Below the pieces are notes generated by a model, which worked only from the letters and a program-made list of their open reading frames with translations, made no database searches and was not told the origin of the DNA. From assembly GCA_013003425.1 (NCBI GenBank), contig JABDJB010000078.1, forward strand, positions 92,961-156,960: a stretch of DNA of 64,000 nt. Reading direction: 5' to 3'. The stretch is from Gammaproteobacteria bacterium. Its GTDB lineage: Bacteria; Pseudomonadota; Gammaproteobacteria; Steroidobacterales; JABDKV01. Position numbers and translations under genes: made by a program. This document shows positions 9,301-16,774 of this stretch, one piece after another. Within the stretch, counting starts at the first letter, position 1, and each line of letters begins with the position of its first letter.

Positions 9301-9505
9301 GCATGTCCCAGCAGTCATCGCAGGCATCACTCAGTGAGTCGACACCATCGGTCCACCGACCATCATCAAGACCGCCTTCGTTCTCATTAATATCGTAGGT
9401 GAACCCAGCGTCGTTAACGAGATCGATATCGGCGAAGGCGGGAAATGCGGCCAGCGCAAAAAACGGAAACAGAACAAAGGTTCTGAAGAGGCGAGAGATC
9501 GGCAT
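6356..9505 (-). CDS. Large secreted protein with Ca-binding repeats and GlyGly-CTERM-like tail, module 1
   Basis: This 1,049-residue protein has a signal peptide, an unfamiliar beta-rich N-terminal domain (to about 260), a run of thrombospondin-type-3-like calcium motifs (DTDGDTLGDGDE, DTDGDGVSDSGE) at about 265-355, a long repetitive middle region that may form a propeller, a choice-of-anchor-U-like domain ending DADFAANGQIV, and a putative Ig (He_PIG) domain with LPSWLTLTDNGDGTA. The C-terminus is GDGGGNGAT, about 14 hydrophobic residues, then RGRR, resembling GlyGly-CTERM sorting signals. I chose the ATG at 9503-9505, which has AGGAG 9 bases upstream; the TTG two codons earlier is too close to it. 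Its paralog is at 17425-20541. It is probably exported and held at or released from the surface; its target is unknown. Confidence 0.78.
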   Translation of the reverse strand: MPISRLFRTFVLFPFFALAAFPAFADIDLVNDAGFTYDINENEGGLDDGRWTDGVDSLSDACDDCWDMRIDGTRYDPPGTPEFDESGREITFPVQSMSGLDVVRRVFVPQEVNFVRYINTLTNPGTEAITVAVSNETDLGSDSRTTIVTSSSGDALATTEDSWIVTNGDTNDPIVTHVWDGTGGADTADVVSVPLGGNDDVDWTWDSVTVQPGETITYMTLGAMDVTAEDATTSANALANLDYPQIYLGLGAVLGQIQNWNFADDDEDGLPNVYETLFGLDPNNMADAAGDLDGDGLTNLEEYNLGTDPTETDTDGDTLGDGDEVALGTNPAKSDTDGDGVSDSGEVNSGLDPLVANAGLAPLLLSEGLDNAQIPEVWEDAAGKLHIVYTARELSPERGGSGEEVYYTLLDSNGSMLIAPTQVSATGVGGPGTGQNVRAQVAATDAGVVYVVWQENGSSVPKLHLKVLDITADDQDGSAADLMVIGPIAERPLNSSLFLAHSAMTLDADGNAHIMAGERCNGTRTISYFKVGPDGADIFPEVSVINDLDSCHPTIGLGVDSAGDVHYVYSSDYDDFPVRFRLYYGMLSGADGSTLIAPTPVTPEGSLSGAKHSTLSVDANDIVHIVFGFGDDTPPETRGGSNYRSFAAITYMALDPSLDDQSGDAASAEAITATPITMLTEPDGSHPWYVESRMSATPGVIDITWNEGGGYGSAPVYFMSYDTSTGTASEPILVSETAESRTGNNYVPLDGGRALLQERADHEEATGVRSIVAKRVSAAPVQTATDTGIATIGAAGGVAFFLEALGVDQLPASAQPGVPAGVDFIDGFFRAIINGVETGGATTLTLTLPSEYDPAMDFLFVWNAADGWVSLPFTLGGTPNEVIIMLEDGNPGDADFAANGQIVVPLGLAKNSNISAPAFTSSPPAADAIVGQPFSFTITTTDADGGSISFEALMLPSWLTLTDNGDGTATISGTPGEGDIGSNQVSVQAADNGFVPQQSVQSFAITVDPGTVVTNLVGDGGGNGATAPWLLIFASWLWFMRGRRIQKGA

Positions 9506-9583
9506 ATTCAAGTTCTCCTGGTTGCCTGGTCAGCGCGCCTGGACGCGCGCGTCATTGCCGCTGACCTGTCTCGGACGGACGTA

Positions 9584-9612
9584 ACCATAATTAAGTTATA
9601 CAGATATCACAA
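9584..9612 (-). promoter_or_regulatory. Candidate sigma-70 promoter for module 1
   Basis: Reading the minus strand, TTGTGA (9607-9612) is separated by 17 bases from TATGGT (9584-9589), about 79 bases before the ATG of the large secreted protein. The -35 overlaps the modC stop codon, and this spacer is otherwise AT-rich compared with its surroundings. This is a pattern match only. Confidence 0.4.
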
Positions 9613-10707
9613 CGTTTCACGAACCTGCCCGAAAGGTTTCACGGCGACGCCTTTTATCTGAGCCGTAACCTGTCTGCCCTCGGCCAGCGCGAGTTCATGA
9701 AGTGACATACGGGAGATATTCGCCAACAGGCGAGCTTTTCCCCCGACAATAAGTTCAATCTGTACGTACGGCCCGCCAGTGTCTGTGACACAGTTCACAG
9801 TTGCCCGGAGCTGGTTGAGAATCGAACTGCTCCCGGGCTGCTGCAATGACAGGCTGACATCACGGGCCAGCACACGAACCCGGACCCGGCCGTTTGCGGC
9901 AACCAGGTCGCCGGGCACGCGTAGCGTACCGCCCTCAAAGGTTAACGTTGTTACCTGGCTTGATGGATCGTGGCTTTCCACCATTGCGTCGATAAATACG
10001 CCCGTCTCATCGCTGCCGAAAATGGCCGGGTCGCTCAGCAGTGCCGCGACGCTGCCTGCCGCAGTGATGACGCCGTCACGCATCACGATCAGATGGTCAC
10101 AGAGGTGGGTGATCTCGTCCACGCTGTGACTGACATACAGGATCGGAATGGCCAGCTCCGAATGCAGCCGATCAAGGAATGGCAGGATCTGGCGTCGACT
10201 GTCGCTATCCAGCGCCGCCAGCGGCTCATCCATCAGCAGCAGCCGCGGTGCTCGCAACAGCGCCCGCGCGATTGCCACCCGCTGGCGCTCGCCACCCGAC
10301 AGCTGGGCAGTCGGCCGCCCGACCAGCCGGTTGATGCCGAGCAGTTCACAGACCTGTTCACGGCCCGGTTCAGGTCGCTGTGACGCCCGCTTCAACCCGT
10401 AGTCGATATTGCCTGCCACATCCAGATGCGGAAACAGCCGTGCATGCTGGAACACGTAACCTACTTCCCGGTGATGTGGCGGAACGAAAATCTTCGCGCT
10501 GCTGTCCTGCCAGGTAGCACTGCCAACTTCGATGCGGCCGCCTGCGTGTCGCTCAAGGCCCGCCAGACAACGCAGCACCGTGGTCTTGCCACTGCCGGAG
10601 GCCCCGAACAGGCCGGTGATGCCCCGTGCCGGCAGGTCAAATCCGGCCTGCAGCCGGAAGCCCGGCCGCTTCAGTTCGATATCGCAACGGCCGAGACGCT
10701 CAGGCAT
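9607..10707 (-). CDS. modC: Molybdate ABC transporter ATP-binding protein ModC
   Basis: This 366-residue ATPase has Walker A GASGSGKTT, signature LSGGERQR, Walker B LLLMDEPLAALD and switch YVSHSVDE, plus a C-terminal extension of about 130 residues of the mop/TOBE type that binds oxyanions in ModC proteins. The length fits ModC (about 350). Its start overlaps modB by 8 bases. With ModA and ModB it imports molybdate, and possibly tungstate, across the inner membrane. The divergent molybdenum-storage genes agree with this role. Confidence 0.93.
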   Translation of the reverse strand: MPERLGRCDIELKRPGFRLQAGFDLPARGITGLFGASGSGKTTVLRCLAGLERHAGGRIEVGSATWQDSSAKIFVPPHHREVGYVFQHARLFPHLDVAGNIDYGLKRASQRPEPGREQVCELLGINRLVGRPTAQLSGGERQRVAIARALLRAPRLLLMDEPLAALDSDSRRQILPFLDRLHSELAIPILYVSHSVDEITHLCDHLIVMRDGVITAAGSVAALLSDPAIFGSDETGVFIDAMVESHDPSSQVTTLTFEGGTLRVPGDLVAANGRVRVRVLARDVSLSLQQPGSSSILNQLRATVNCVTDTGGPYVQIELIVGGKARLLANISRMSLHELALAEGRQVTAQIKGVAVKPFGQVRETL

Positions 10708-11404
10708 GACGGCGCGGCCGGTTGATCAGGTAAAGCGACAGCAGCGCCACGAAAGCGAATGACAGCAGGATCCCTGACAGCACGTGGGCGCTTTCGTAGT
10801 TGAGGCTCTCGACATGATCGTAAATGGCAATCGATATCACCCGCGTTTCACCCGGAATGTTGCCGCCGACCATCAGCACCACACCAAACTCGCCCAGGGT
10901 GTGTGCGAAACCCATCACTGCGGCCGTCAGGTACCCACGCACGGATTGCGGTACCGCCACGGAGAAAAACACATCCAGCGGCCGGGCACCGAGCGTTGCG
11001 GCGGCCTCCAGCGTACCCTCGCCCACCGACTGGAACGCATTCTGCAGCGGCTGCACCACGAACGGCAGGCTGTACACACATGATGCGATCACCAGTCCGG
11101 TAAACGAAAAACTCAGCGCCTCGCCGGTGAGCGAGACCCAGAAGCGACCCACCGGGCCCGCCGGCCCCAGCAGTATCAGCAGGTAGAAACCCATCACTGT
11201 GGGCGGGAGCACGATCGGCATGGCCACGACGGCTTCAACCGGTGCGCGCCACGCACCGCGGGTGCGCGCCAGCCACCAGGCCAGAGGCGTACCCAGCACG
11301 ATCAGAATGACTGTCGTGATACCGGCCAGCTGCGCCGTCAGCCATAACGGGCCGGCACCGGGGAAATGCGGCAGCCAGCCATCGAGCCCGACGCCGTCAG
11401 TCAT
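10700..11404 (-). CDS. modB: Molybdate ABC transporter permease ModB
   Basis: This 234-residue inner-membrane permease has several transmembrane helices and the cytoplasmic EAA loop (LEAAATLGARPLDVFFSVAVP), which docks onto the ModC ATPase. The AMPIVLPPTVMGFYLL and MGFAHTLGEFGVVLMVGGNI segments are characteristic of ModB. It lies between modA (18-base gap) and modC (8-base overlap), the usual modABC order. Confidence 0.93.
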   Translation of the reverse strand: MTDGVGLDGWLPHFPGAGPLWLTAQLAGITTVILIVLGTPLAWWLARTRGAWRAPVEAVVAMPIVLPPTVMGFYLLILLGPAGPVGRFWVSLTGEALSFSFTGLVIASCVYSLPFVVQPLQNAFQSVGEGTLEAAATLGARPLDVFFSVAVPQSVRGYLTAAVMGFAHTLGEFGVVLMVGGNIPGETRVISIAIYDHVESLNYESAHVLSGILLSFAFVALLSLYLINRPRRHA

Positions 11405-11422
11405 TACTGCCTACCCGCTCGC

Positions 11423-12184
11423 TCACCTGGGCAGCTGGTAACCGCGCTGTCGGATGATCTCCAGCGCAGCATCGGTACGCAGGCTGGCGAGAAACGCCCG
11501 CGCTGCCTTATTAGTCTCAGCCCGTTGTAACAAAAGACCCTGCTGCAGAATCGGCGCATGTCCGGCAGGCGGCACCGCGTAGCTGCAGGTTCCCTCAGGG
11601 ATCCGTTCGTCGACAAGCTGCGCGGCCGCTATCAGACCGAGATCGGCGTTGCGGGTCGCTGTGAAATGAAATGCCTGGCCGATGTTTTCGCCGGTAACGA
11701 TCTTCTTCCGCAGCTTTTCCCACAGGCCGAGGCTCCGCAGCCACTGCCTTGCCGCCGCCCCGTAGGGAGCGGTAAGCGGATTGGCGATAGCCAGGTGGCG
11801 AAAATCGAGGTCCTTCAGCACCGCCAGGCAGTCCTTCCCGGCATACCTGCTGTTCCTTGACCACAGCACCAGCGTGCCCTCGGCATAACTGATGCGGGTT
11901 CCCGGCACGGCCAGCCCCTCATGCTCGATGCGCTCGGGCCGCTCTGCGTCGGCGGACAGAAACACATCAAATGGTGCACCATTGATGATCTGCGCATACA
12001 GCTTGCCGGAGGAACCTGCGCTGACCCGGATACTGTGGCCCGTCTTCTGGTTGAATTCCTTTGCCAGCAGGTTAGCGGTTTCGCTGAAATTACTGGCAAC
12101 GGCCACGGATGCGAGTTCTGCGTACGAGAGCTGGGCCCAGCCCAGCAGCACGGCCCAGAAAACCGCATTTGTTAGTATTCGCAT
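11423..12184 (-). CDS. modA: Molybdate-binding periplasmic protein ModA
   Basis: This 253-residue protein has a cleavable signal peptide (ending LSYAEL) and the ModA family features ASNFSETANLLAKEF, SAGSSGKLYAQI, GAPFDVFLSAD and TAPYGAAARQWL, which form the oxyanion site. It captures molybdate in the periplasm and delivers it to ModBC. Its ATG is only 24 bases from the divergent start of the ECF-like gene, so the promoters of the two operons must overlap each other or the coding sequence. Confidence 0.93.
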   Translation of the reverse strand: MRILTNAVFWAVLLGWAQLSYAELASVAVASNFSETANLLAKEFNQKTGHSIRVSAGSSGKLYAQIINGAPFDVFLSADAERPERIEHEGLAVPGTRISYAEGTLVLWSRNSRYAGKDCLAVLKDLDFRHLAIANPLTAPYGAAARQWLRSLGLWEKLRKKIVTGENIGQAFHFTATRNADLGLIAAAQLVDERIPEGTCSYAVPPAGHAPILQQGLLLQRAETNKAARAFLASLRTDAALEIIRQRGYQLPR

Positions 12185-12208
12185 TTACCGTATACGGGCG
12201 ACGCGCCG
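12185..12208. promoter_or_regulatory. 24-bp divergent control region with a 10-bp palindrome
   Basis: Only 24 bases separate the modA ATG (minus strand) from the ATG of the ECF-like gene (plus strand). At 12188-12197 lies the perfect palindrome CCGTATACGG. It does not closely match the E. coli ModE operator, but its position would let one dimeric regulator control both uptake and storage. No clear ribosome-binding site precedes 12209, so that mRNA may be leaderless or short-leadered. The regulatory role is inferred from position and symmetry. Confidence 0.4.
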
Positions 12209-13381
12209 ATGGTGACGCTGAAAATAATATATCTCATCGCGCTCGCGGTCGCATTGTTCATCCCCCGTGACCCGCTGGTGCTTGCGCTGCTGCTGGGCGC
12301 GCACGTGCTGCTGTGGTTGATGTCCGGATTGTCGGTGTCGGGACTGTGGCGTGCGGTGCGCCGGCTGCGCTGGTTCATTCTGGTTATTTTCGTTTCCTAC
12401 GCGTTCATCAGCACCGCGGAGCCCGACTGGTACCGCTTCACAATTGGTCCGTGGCAGCCGGCAATCAACCTGGCCGGTCTGCAGCTGGCCGCACTCATGT
12501 CTATCCGCGTGCTGATCATGGTGATCACCAGTGCCTGGGTACGTGAGACCTCGCCCAAAGGGGCTTTTGTCGTGGCAATGCGCCATATAGGCATTCCACA
12601 AACGGTTGCTGTCGGTGTTGATGCCACGCTGGACATGGTCAGTAGCGGTGGTGGCCGCGGCGATGGCAGTGGTGGCGGCAAGCGGCGAAAAAAGACCGCG
12701 TCATTGTCTTTCGCCAGTATCCGGTCCGGGGACCTGTCCTCTTTTACCCGGCTGCTGGACCAGAAGTTTGCCGCAGCCCGGCAGCGTATAGGGGCGTCGT
12801 ACCCGGAACTCCCGGAACGACGTATCCACGATATTACGGTGGTGCTTACCGTTGGCCTCGTCGTGATGGGATTGAAGGTGCTGCAGGTCATGCCCGGTCT
12901 GCCGGTTGCACCCGGGCACAAGAATTTGCTCATCGTGCCGCTGCTGCTGTTCGCGGCACGGGCCACCCACATGCCGCTTGGCGCGACCGCGGCTGGCCTG
13001 ACGACCGGCATCGTGTCCTTCCTGCTCGGCTACGGCAAGTTCGGCGTGCTGGAGATCAGCCATTTCGTGGTGCCGGGGCTGCTGGCCGACCTGTTGATGC
13101 CACTGGCCCGGGCGCGCAGCCGGCCGGGACAACTGGTACAGTACGCCGCCATCGGCGCCGTGCTGGGGCTGGGTCGCTTTGCAGCGAACTTCCTGGTCAT
13201 CGTGCTTGCCGGCGCGCCATGGACGGCATTCGTGATTTACCTGCCGATGCTGTTTTCGCAGATCGGCTTTGGTGCCCTGAGCTGCCTGGTCAGCCCGCTG
13301 GTTGTCGACCGCGGACTACCGGATGCAGCCCCGGGCGACAAACATATTGAAAACCGTCATTCCGGGGAGAGTACCGAGTGA
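12209..13381 (+). CDS. ECF-transporter-like membrane protein, T-like and S-like halves
   Basis: This 390-residue polytopic membrane protein has two hydrophobic halves. Residues about 1-130 resemble EcfT/CbiQ membrane-coupling proteins. A Gly/Lys/Arg-rich linker (GGGRGDGSGGGKRRKK) and a soluble stretch follow. Residues about 205-365 resemble small ECF substrate-binding (S) or Gx-type membrane domains. No EcfA ATPase is encoded nearby. The gene overlaps the first molybdenum-storage gene as GTGA and is therefore coupled to it. A role in molybdate or tungstate movement is inferred from context. The 'heptaprenyl diphosphate synthase component I' label sometimes given to such folds would be misleading here. 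Confidence 0.6.
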   Translation: MVTLKIIYLIALAVALFIPRDPLVLALLLGAHVLLWLMSGLSVSGLWRAVRRLRWFILVIFVSYAFISTAEPDWYRFTIGPWQPAINLAGLQLAALMSIRVLIMVITSAWVRETSPKGAFVVAMRHIGIPQTVAVGVDATLDMVSSGGGRGDGSGGGKRRKKTASLSFASIRSGDLSSFTRLLDQKFAAARQRIGASYPELPERRIHDITVVLTVGLVVMGLKVLQVMPGLPVAPGHKNLLIVPLLLFAARATHMPLGATAAGLTTGIVSFLLGYGKFGVLEISHFVVPGLLADLLMPLARARSRPGQLVQYAAIGAVLGLGRFAANFLVIVLAGAPWTAFVIYLPMLFSQIGFGALSCLVSPLVVDRGLPDAAPGDKHIENRHSGESTE

Positions 13382-14226
13382 GTGATTTATTGAGCGGCGA
13401 TGGCCGCACCCACGTGCGCAGCGGATTGATGCGCGAGAGCCTGGTCAGCAGCAAGCTGATCGCAGAAACCGATGCAAAAAAAGTGCGGCGCATGGTGCCT
13501 GATGTCTGCATGGTCGCCATAGGCGGGCGCAGCATCATGGATCGCGGGCGCGAGGCAATTTTGCCGCTGGTTGACGAAATTGCCGGCCTGAAGGAACGGC
13601 ACAAGATTGTCATGGGTGTCGGTGGCGGCGCCCGCGCGCGGCACACCTACGCGATCGGACTGGACCTTGGCCTGCCGCTTGGCGGGCTGGCACGCATCGT
13701 CGGCGGCGTCGAAGAAAACAACCGCGACATCCTGCAGTTTTTGCTGGCACCGCACGGCGGCATTACGTTTATCAAGGATCACTTCCAGGACCTGCAGTTG
13801 TTCCTGGCCAACGGCATGATCCCGATCTGTATCGGGCAGCCGCCCTATCATTTCTGGGAGCCACCGTCGAAAGAACCCGGCCGGCTCCCGGACAACGGCC
13901 CCGACGTAGGCCTGTTCCTGCAGGCCGAAGTAATTGGTGCCGAGCGAATGGTTTACGTCAAGGACGTAGACGGTGTATTCACCAACGATCCGCATAAAGA
14001 CGACAGCGCGACGCTGATTGAAAAAATCGGCGCTGCCGAACTGCTGGAACGCAAGCTGCCTGACATGCCGGTAGAACGCGAGCTGCTGCGGACACTGGAA
14101 AACGCCCGTTCGCTGACCTCTGTTCAGGTAATCAATGGCCTCGTGCCAGGAAACATTGGCCGGGCGCTCGATGGCGAACCCGTCGGGACCATAATTTATT
14201 CAAGCCGTGACGGTGACCGCTCATGA
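13378..14226 (+). CDS. mosA: Molybdenum storage protein subunit alpha-like (amino acid kinase fold)
   Basis: This 282-residue protein of the amino-acid-kinase/UMP-kinase fold has the MoSto alpha hallmarks: an IGGRSIMDRG strand-loop, GGARARHTYAIGLDLGLPLG, PPYHFWEPP and VKDVDGVFTNDP. In Azotobacter the alpha/beta cage binds ATP and packs polyoxomolybdate clusters for later cofactor use. It starts with GTG at 13378, with GGGGAG 8 bases upstream, overlapping the previous stop, and its own stop overlaps the beta gene as ATGA. Assignment as alpha rather than beta rests on the GGR/MDRG and PPYH motifs as I remember the family. Confidence 0.85.
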   Translation: MSDLLSGDGRTHVRSGLMRESLVSSKLIAETDAKKVRRMVPDVCMVAIGGRSIMDRGREAILPLVDEIAGLKERHKIVMGVGGGARARHTYAIGLDLGLPLGGLARIVGGVEENNRDILQFLLAPHGGITFIKDHFQDLQLFLANGMIPICIGQPPYHFWEPPSKEPGRLPDNGPDVGLFLQAEVIGAERMVYVKDVDGVFTNDPHKDDSATLIEKIGAAELLERKLPDMPVERELLRTLENARSLTSVQVINGLVPGNIGRALDGEPVGTIIYSSRDGDRS

Positions 14227-15050
14227 ACAAGCGTGAAGGCAAGATCTGGATTGACGGCATGCAGAACGTGCTGGCCGGTGAAACACTGGCGGCAACCGAT
14301 ATCCGCGAGCGGCTCGGTGACAGGCACAGCGTCGACGTACTACCTGATGTATGGGTGCTGAAAATCGGCGGCCAGAGCATCATGGACCGCGGCGGTGAGG
14401 CCGTTCATCCGATTCTGGAAGAACTGCGCACCGCACAGAAAAACGGCACCAAGTTTGTCATTGGCGCCGGTGGCGGCACGCGTGCACGGCACGTCTACGC
14501 ACTGGGGCTGGACCTGGAAATGCCCACCGGGATGCTGGCCCGACTCGGCAGCTCGGTGCCGGTGCAAAACGCCCGTATGCTGCAGATGCTGATGGCAAAA
14601 GACGGTGGCATCATGATGTACCCGGATGACTTCGAAAAACTGCCATTTTTCCTCAATGCCGGCTGTATCCCGATCATGTCGGGTATGCCACCAAACGAGT
14701 TCTGGGAAAAATCTGCATCAGTCGGGCTGCTGCCCACCAACCGCACCGACGCCGGCGTCTACCTGATGGCGGAATTCCTTGGCGCAAAGGGTGTGCTGTT
14801 TATCAAGGATGAAGATGGTCTTTATACGGACGATCCCAAAAAGAACCCGGACGCAAAACTGATACCCGAAGCCAATGCGGCCGAACTGCTGGCCAGCGGC
14901 CAGGATGACCTGATCGTCGAACGGGTGGTGCTGGAATACATGACACGCGCCGAGAAGGTTAAGGAAATCCGGATCATCAACGGGCTGAAACCCGGTCAGG
15001 TAACCGCGGCGCTGAATGGTGAACAGGTCGGCAGCGTGATCCGCGCCTGA
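14223..15050 (+). CDS. mosB: Molybdenum storage protein subunit beta-like (amino acid kinase fold)
   Basis: This 275-residue protein closely follows MoSto beta: KIGGQSIMDRG, GGTRARHVYALGLDL, LARLGSSVPVQNARML, MSGMPPNEFW, the FIKDEDGLYTDDP loop and RIINGLKPGQVTAALNGEQV near the end. It should assemble with the alpha-like subunit into a cytoplasmic, ATP-dependent molybdate (or tungstate) store. A plain UMP kinase is unlikely because of the paired arrangement and the specific motifs. Its TGA stop abuts the stop of the convergent rhomboid gene, together forming TGATCA with no spacer. Confidence 0.88.
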   Translation: MNKREGKIWIDGMQNVLAGETLAATDIRERLGDRHSVDVLPDVWVLKIGGQSIMDRGGEAVHPILEELRTAQKNGTKFVIGAGGGTRARHVYALGLDLEMPTGMLARLGSSVPVQNARMLQMLMAKDGGIMMYPDDFEKLPFFLNAGCIPIMSGMPPNEFWEKSASVGLLPTNRTDAGVYLMAEFLGAKGVLFIKDEDGLYTDDPKKNPDAKLIPEANAAELLASGQDDLIVERVVLEYMTRAEKVKEIRIINGLKPGQVTAALNGEQVGSVIRA

Positions 15051-15983
15051 TCAGGCAAAGGCCAGCATCCAGGCAAGCAGGCACACGCCCGGCGTTACCA
15101 GGCCCGCAATGAGCTGGCGGCGATCGTCATGCAGCCAGTCCTGCGGCAGCTGCGCGGCGATAATGCCGCCACCCATGCCGGCGGCAAACCCGGTCAGGTG
15201 CGCCACGATGTCGGTGCGCTCATCGCCGGTGCCCAGGTACGCCAGCAGCACCGCCCCGCTGATGAGCGGTGCAATTCGATAGGCCGCATGGAACCGCGAA
15301 TCGCGGCGATGCATCCAGGTATAAGCCGTCAGCACTCCCAGTGCGGCAAACACCGCGGTCGAGGCACCGACGGCGCGATGTATCGGGTGCTGCAGAAGGA
15401 CATTGACGATGTTACCCAGCGCACCACCAGCAAGGATCAGGCCCCAGCCAAAGCCCTGCCCGATCAGCTGACCCAGGAACATGCCAAAGATGGCGCCGAT
15501 CACCGCATTACCGGCCAGGTGTGCAGCATCGGCGTGCAGCATCAATGCGGTGACTGCCCGAAACCACTCGCCGGCACGCATCAGCCGGCCGTCCACCCGT
15601 CCCTCGACATACCAGTCGAAGCCAAACGCCGGCGCATTAGACATCCAGTGCAGCACCAGCAGGAGCGTCATGTAGCACATCGCGCCAACAACACCGCCAG
15701 ACACTCGTGGAAGCTGTTTCAGTACCGGCGGCCAGCCACGGTTTTCCTTTTCGTACAGTGCCAGCTGCCGGCGTGCTTCATCGGCAAGCGATGAATCCAC
15801 AGCAAGCGCGTAAAAGCCATCCAGCTGAATAATTTCGTAAGGCAGGTTCAGTGCATGCAGTACCAGGGCATGCTCGTGGCAAACCGGGTATGAGCCGGTC
15901 TCGTAGACAACCGTGAGGTTCCTGGTCACATCAGCCACACGTTCCGATTCATGGGTGCTGGCGAACGCAGTTGTTCGAAACAA
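15051..15983 (-). CDS. Rhomboid family intramembrane serine protease
   Basis: This protein of about 310 residues has an N-terminal cytoplasmic domain (about residues 22-85) and about seven transmembrane helices. The rhomboid signatures are present: an HxxxN motif at His155/Asn159 (AAHLAGN), catalytic Ser208 in GASTAVF and catalytic His262 in AHLTGFAAG. The start is uncertain: TTG at 15981-15983, or GTG at 15936-15938 or 15927-15929, which would shorten it. It lies at the end of the module-2 block, whose large protein carries a GlyGly-CTERM-like tail, a signal class known to be processed by rhombosortases. Its active-site context is that of general rhomboids rather than classic rhombosortase, so the pairing is speculative. 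Confidence 0.85.
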   Translation of the reverse strand: MFRTTAFASTHESERVADVTRNLTVVYETGSYPVCHEHALVLHALNLPYEIIQLDGFYALAVDSSLADEARRQLALYEKENRGWPPVLKQLPRVSGGVVGAMCYMTLLLVLHWMSNAPAFGFDWYVEGRVDGRLMRAGEWFRAVTALMLHADAAHLAGNAVIGAIFGMFLGQLIGQGFGWGLILAGGALGNIVNVLLQHPIHRAVGASTAVFAALGVLTAYTWMHRRDSRFHAAYRIAPLISGAVLLAYLGTGDERTDIVAHLTGFAAGMGGGIIAAQLPQDWLHDDRRQLIAGLVTPGVCLLAWMLAFA

Positions 15984-16045
15984 TCAGTGTCGCAGGTATC
16001 GCGGCAAAAACCACGCACCGGCTGAACCGCCAATATGGAAGGGAA

Positions 16046-16558
16046 TCACTTGTCTTTTCGACCAGCCTTGTCGCGCTTGTCGGTCCGCCGGGATCGGGAC
16101 GGTCGTGCTGAGCCGTCATCCTGCGATGCAGGAACCAGCACAATTCGCCCGATGTTCTTCATACCCTTGCCACGCTCTACCTGACCGGATGCGCTACCCA
16201 GCTTGAAACCACGATAGTTCGTCGCGATAAAATATAGCTCGTTTTTTCCGGATTCGAGTTCGGCGCGTTCAAAGCGCTTGTGCCGAGGCCGGCATGATTC
16301 AAACTCTATCGCTACGATATCGGGCCGCAGATGCAGCAGCGATCGCAGCGGCAGCGCACCAAATCCCCTGATCCCGGGCAGTTGCACGAGCCCGTCCATT
16401 TCGCGAATCTCACTGCTGGTCTTGTGCCATATCAGCTCTTCGCCGTAGAACAGAGCCACGGTGCCATCGCATGCCAGCCGGTTATCCGCGTCTTCCTTCG
16501 ACTCCGCCAGCACGCCGTGCGACACAGCCATCAACAGCAGCACAACCAGCAGGCGCAT
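16046..16558 (-). CDS. Small secreted protein, paralog A of a duplicated family
   Basis: This 170-residue protein starts with a signal peptide (MRLLVVLLLMAVSHGVLA) if the ATG at 16556-16558 is used; the frame extends 18 codons upstream. The mature part contains ACDGTVALFYGEELIW, a LRSLLHLRPDIVAIEFESC segment, NYRGFKLG and RGKGMKNIGRIVLVPASQDD, then a Lys/Arg-rich tail. It is clearly paralogous to 20578-21072, which shares the NYRGFKL and GMKNIGRIVLVPASQD stretches. I recognise no named family. It lies beyond the module-2 terminator and before the rhomboid gene. A periplasmic or secreted accessory role is inferred. Confidence 0.7.
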   Translation of the reverse strand: MRLLVVLLLMAVSHGVLAESKEDADNRLACDGTVALFYGEELIWHKTSSEIREMDGLVQLPGIRGFGALPLRSLLHLRPDIVAIEFESCRPRHKRFERAELESGKNELYFIATNYRGFKLGSASGQVERGKGMKNIGRIVLVPASQDDGSARPSRSRRTDKRDKAGRKDK

Positions 16559-16728
16559 TACGAGCCACCTCTCTGCTGCCGCCATGAGTGGTCTGCCGTG
16601 CTGAGACAACAATGGCCACCGCTCTTCCGGGCACCCCGCGATGGCGCGGCCGAAAAACCGGGCTTGAACCTGATAATCAACATCGGCGGATCATACATCG
16701 ATTGTGCCCGGCAGAGAAAACACCCAAT

Positions 16729-16762
16729 AAAAAATCCCTCCCCCGCAAGCGAGGGAGGGATT
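16729..16762 (-). terminator. Rho-independent terminator of module 2
   Basis: On the minus strand a GC-rich stem (16749-16762 with 16733-16746, one mismatch, very short loop) is followed by a run of six T at 16729-16734. It begins 12 bases after the barrel gene stop, mirroring the terminator placement of module 1. Confidence 0.85.
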
Positions 16763-16774
16763 GTCTTTACTGCA

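Noticed and set aside
13378..15050. The paired amino-acid-kinase genes as UMP kinases
   Set aside because: Two adjacent, overlapping, divergent copies with MoSto-specific motifs and a mod neighbourhood fit molybdenum storage better.
15051..15983. Calling the rhomboid a rhombosortase
   Set aside because: Its Ser motif is GASTA and it has an extra N-terminal domain; only context supports a sorting role, so I kept the general name.
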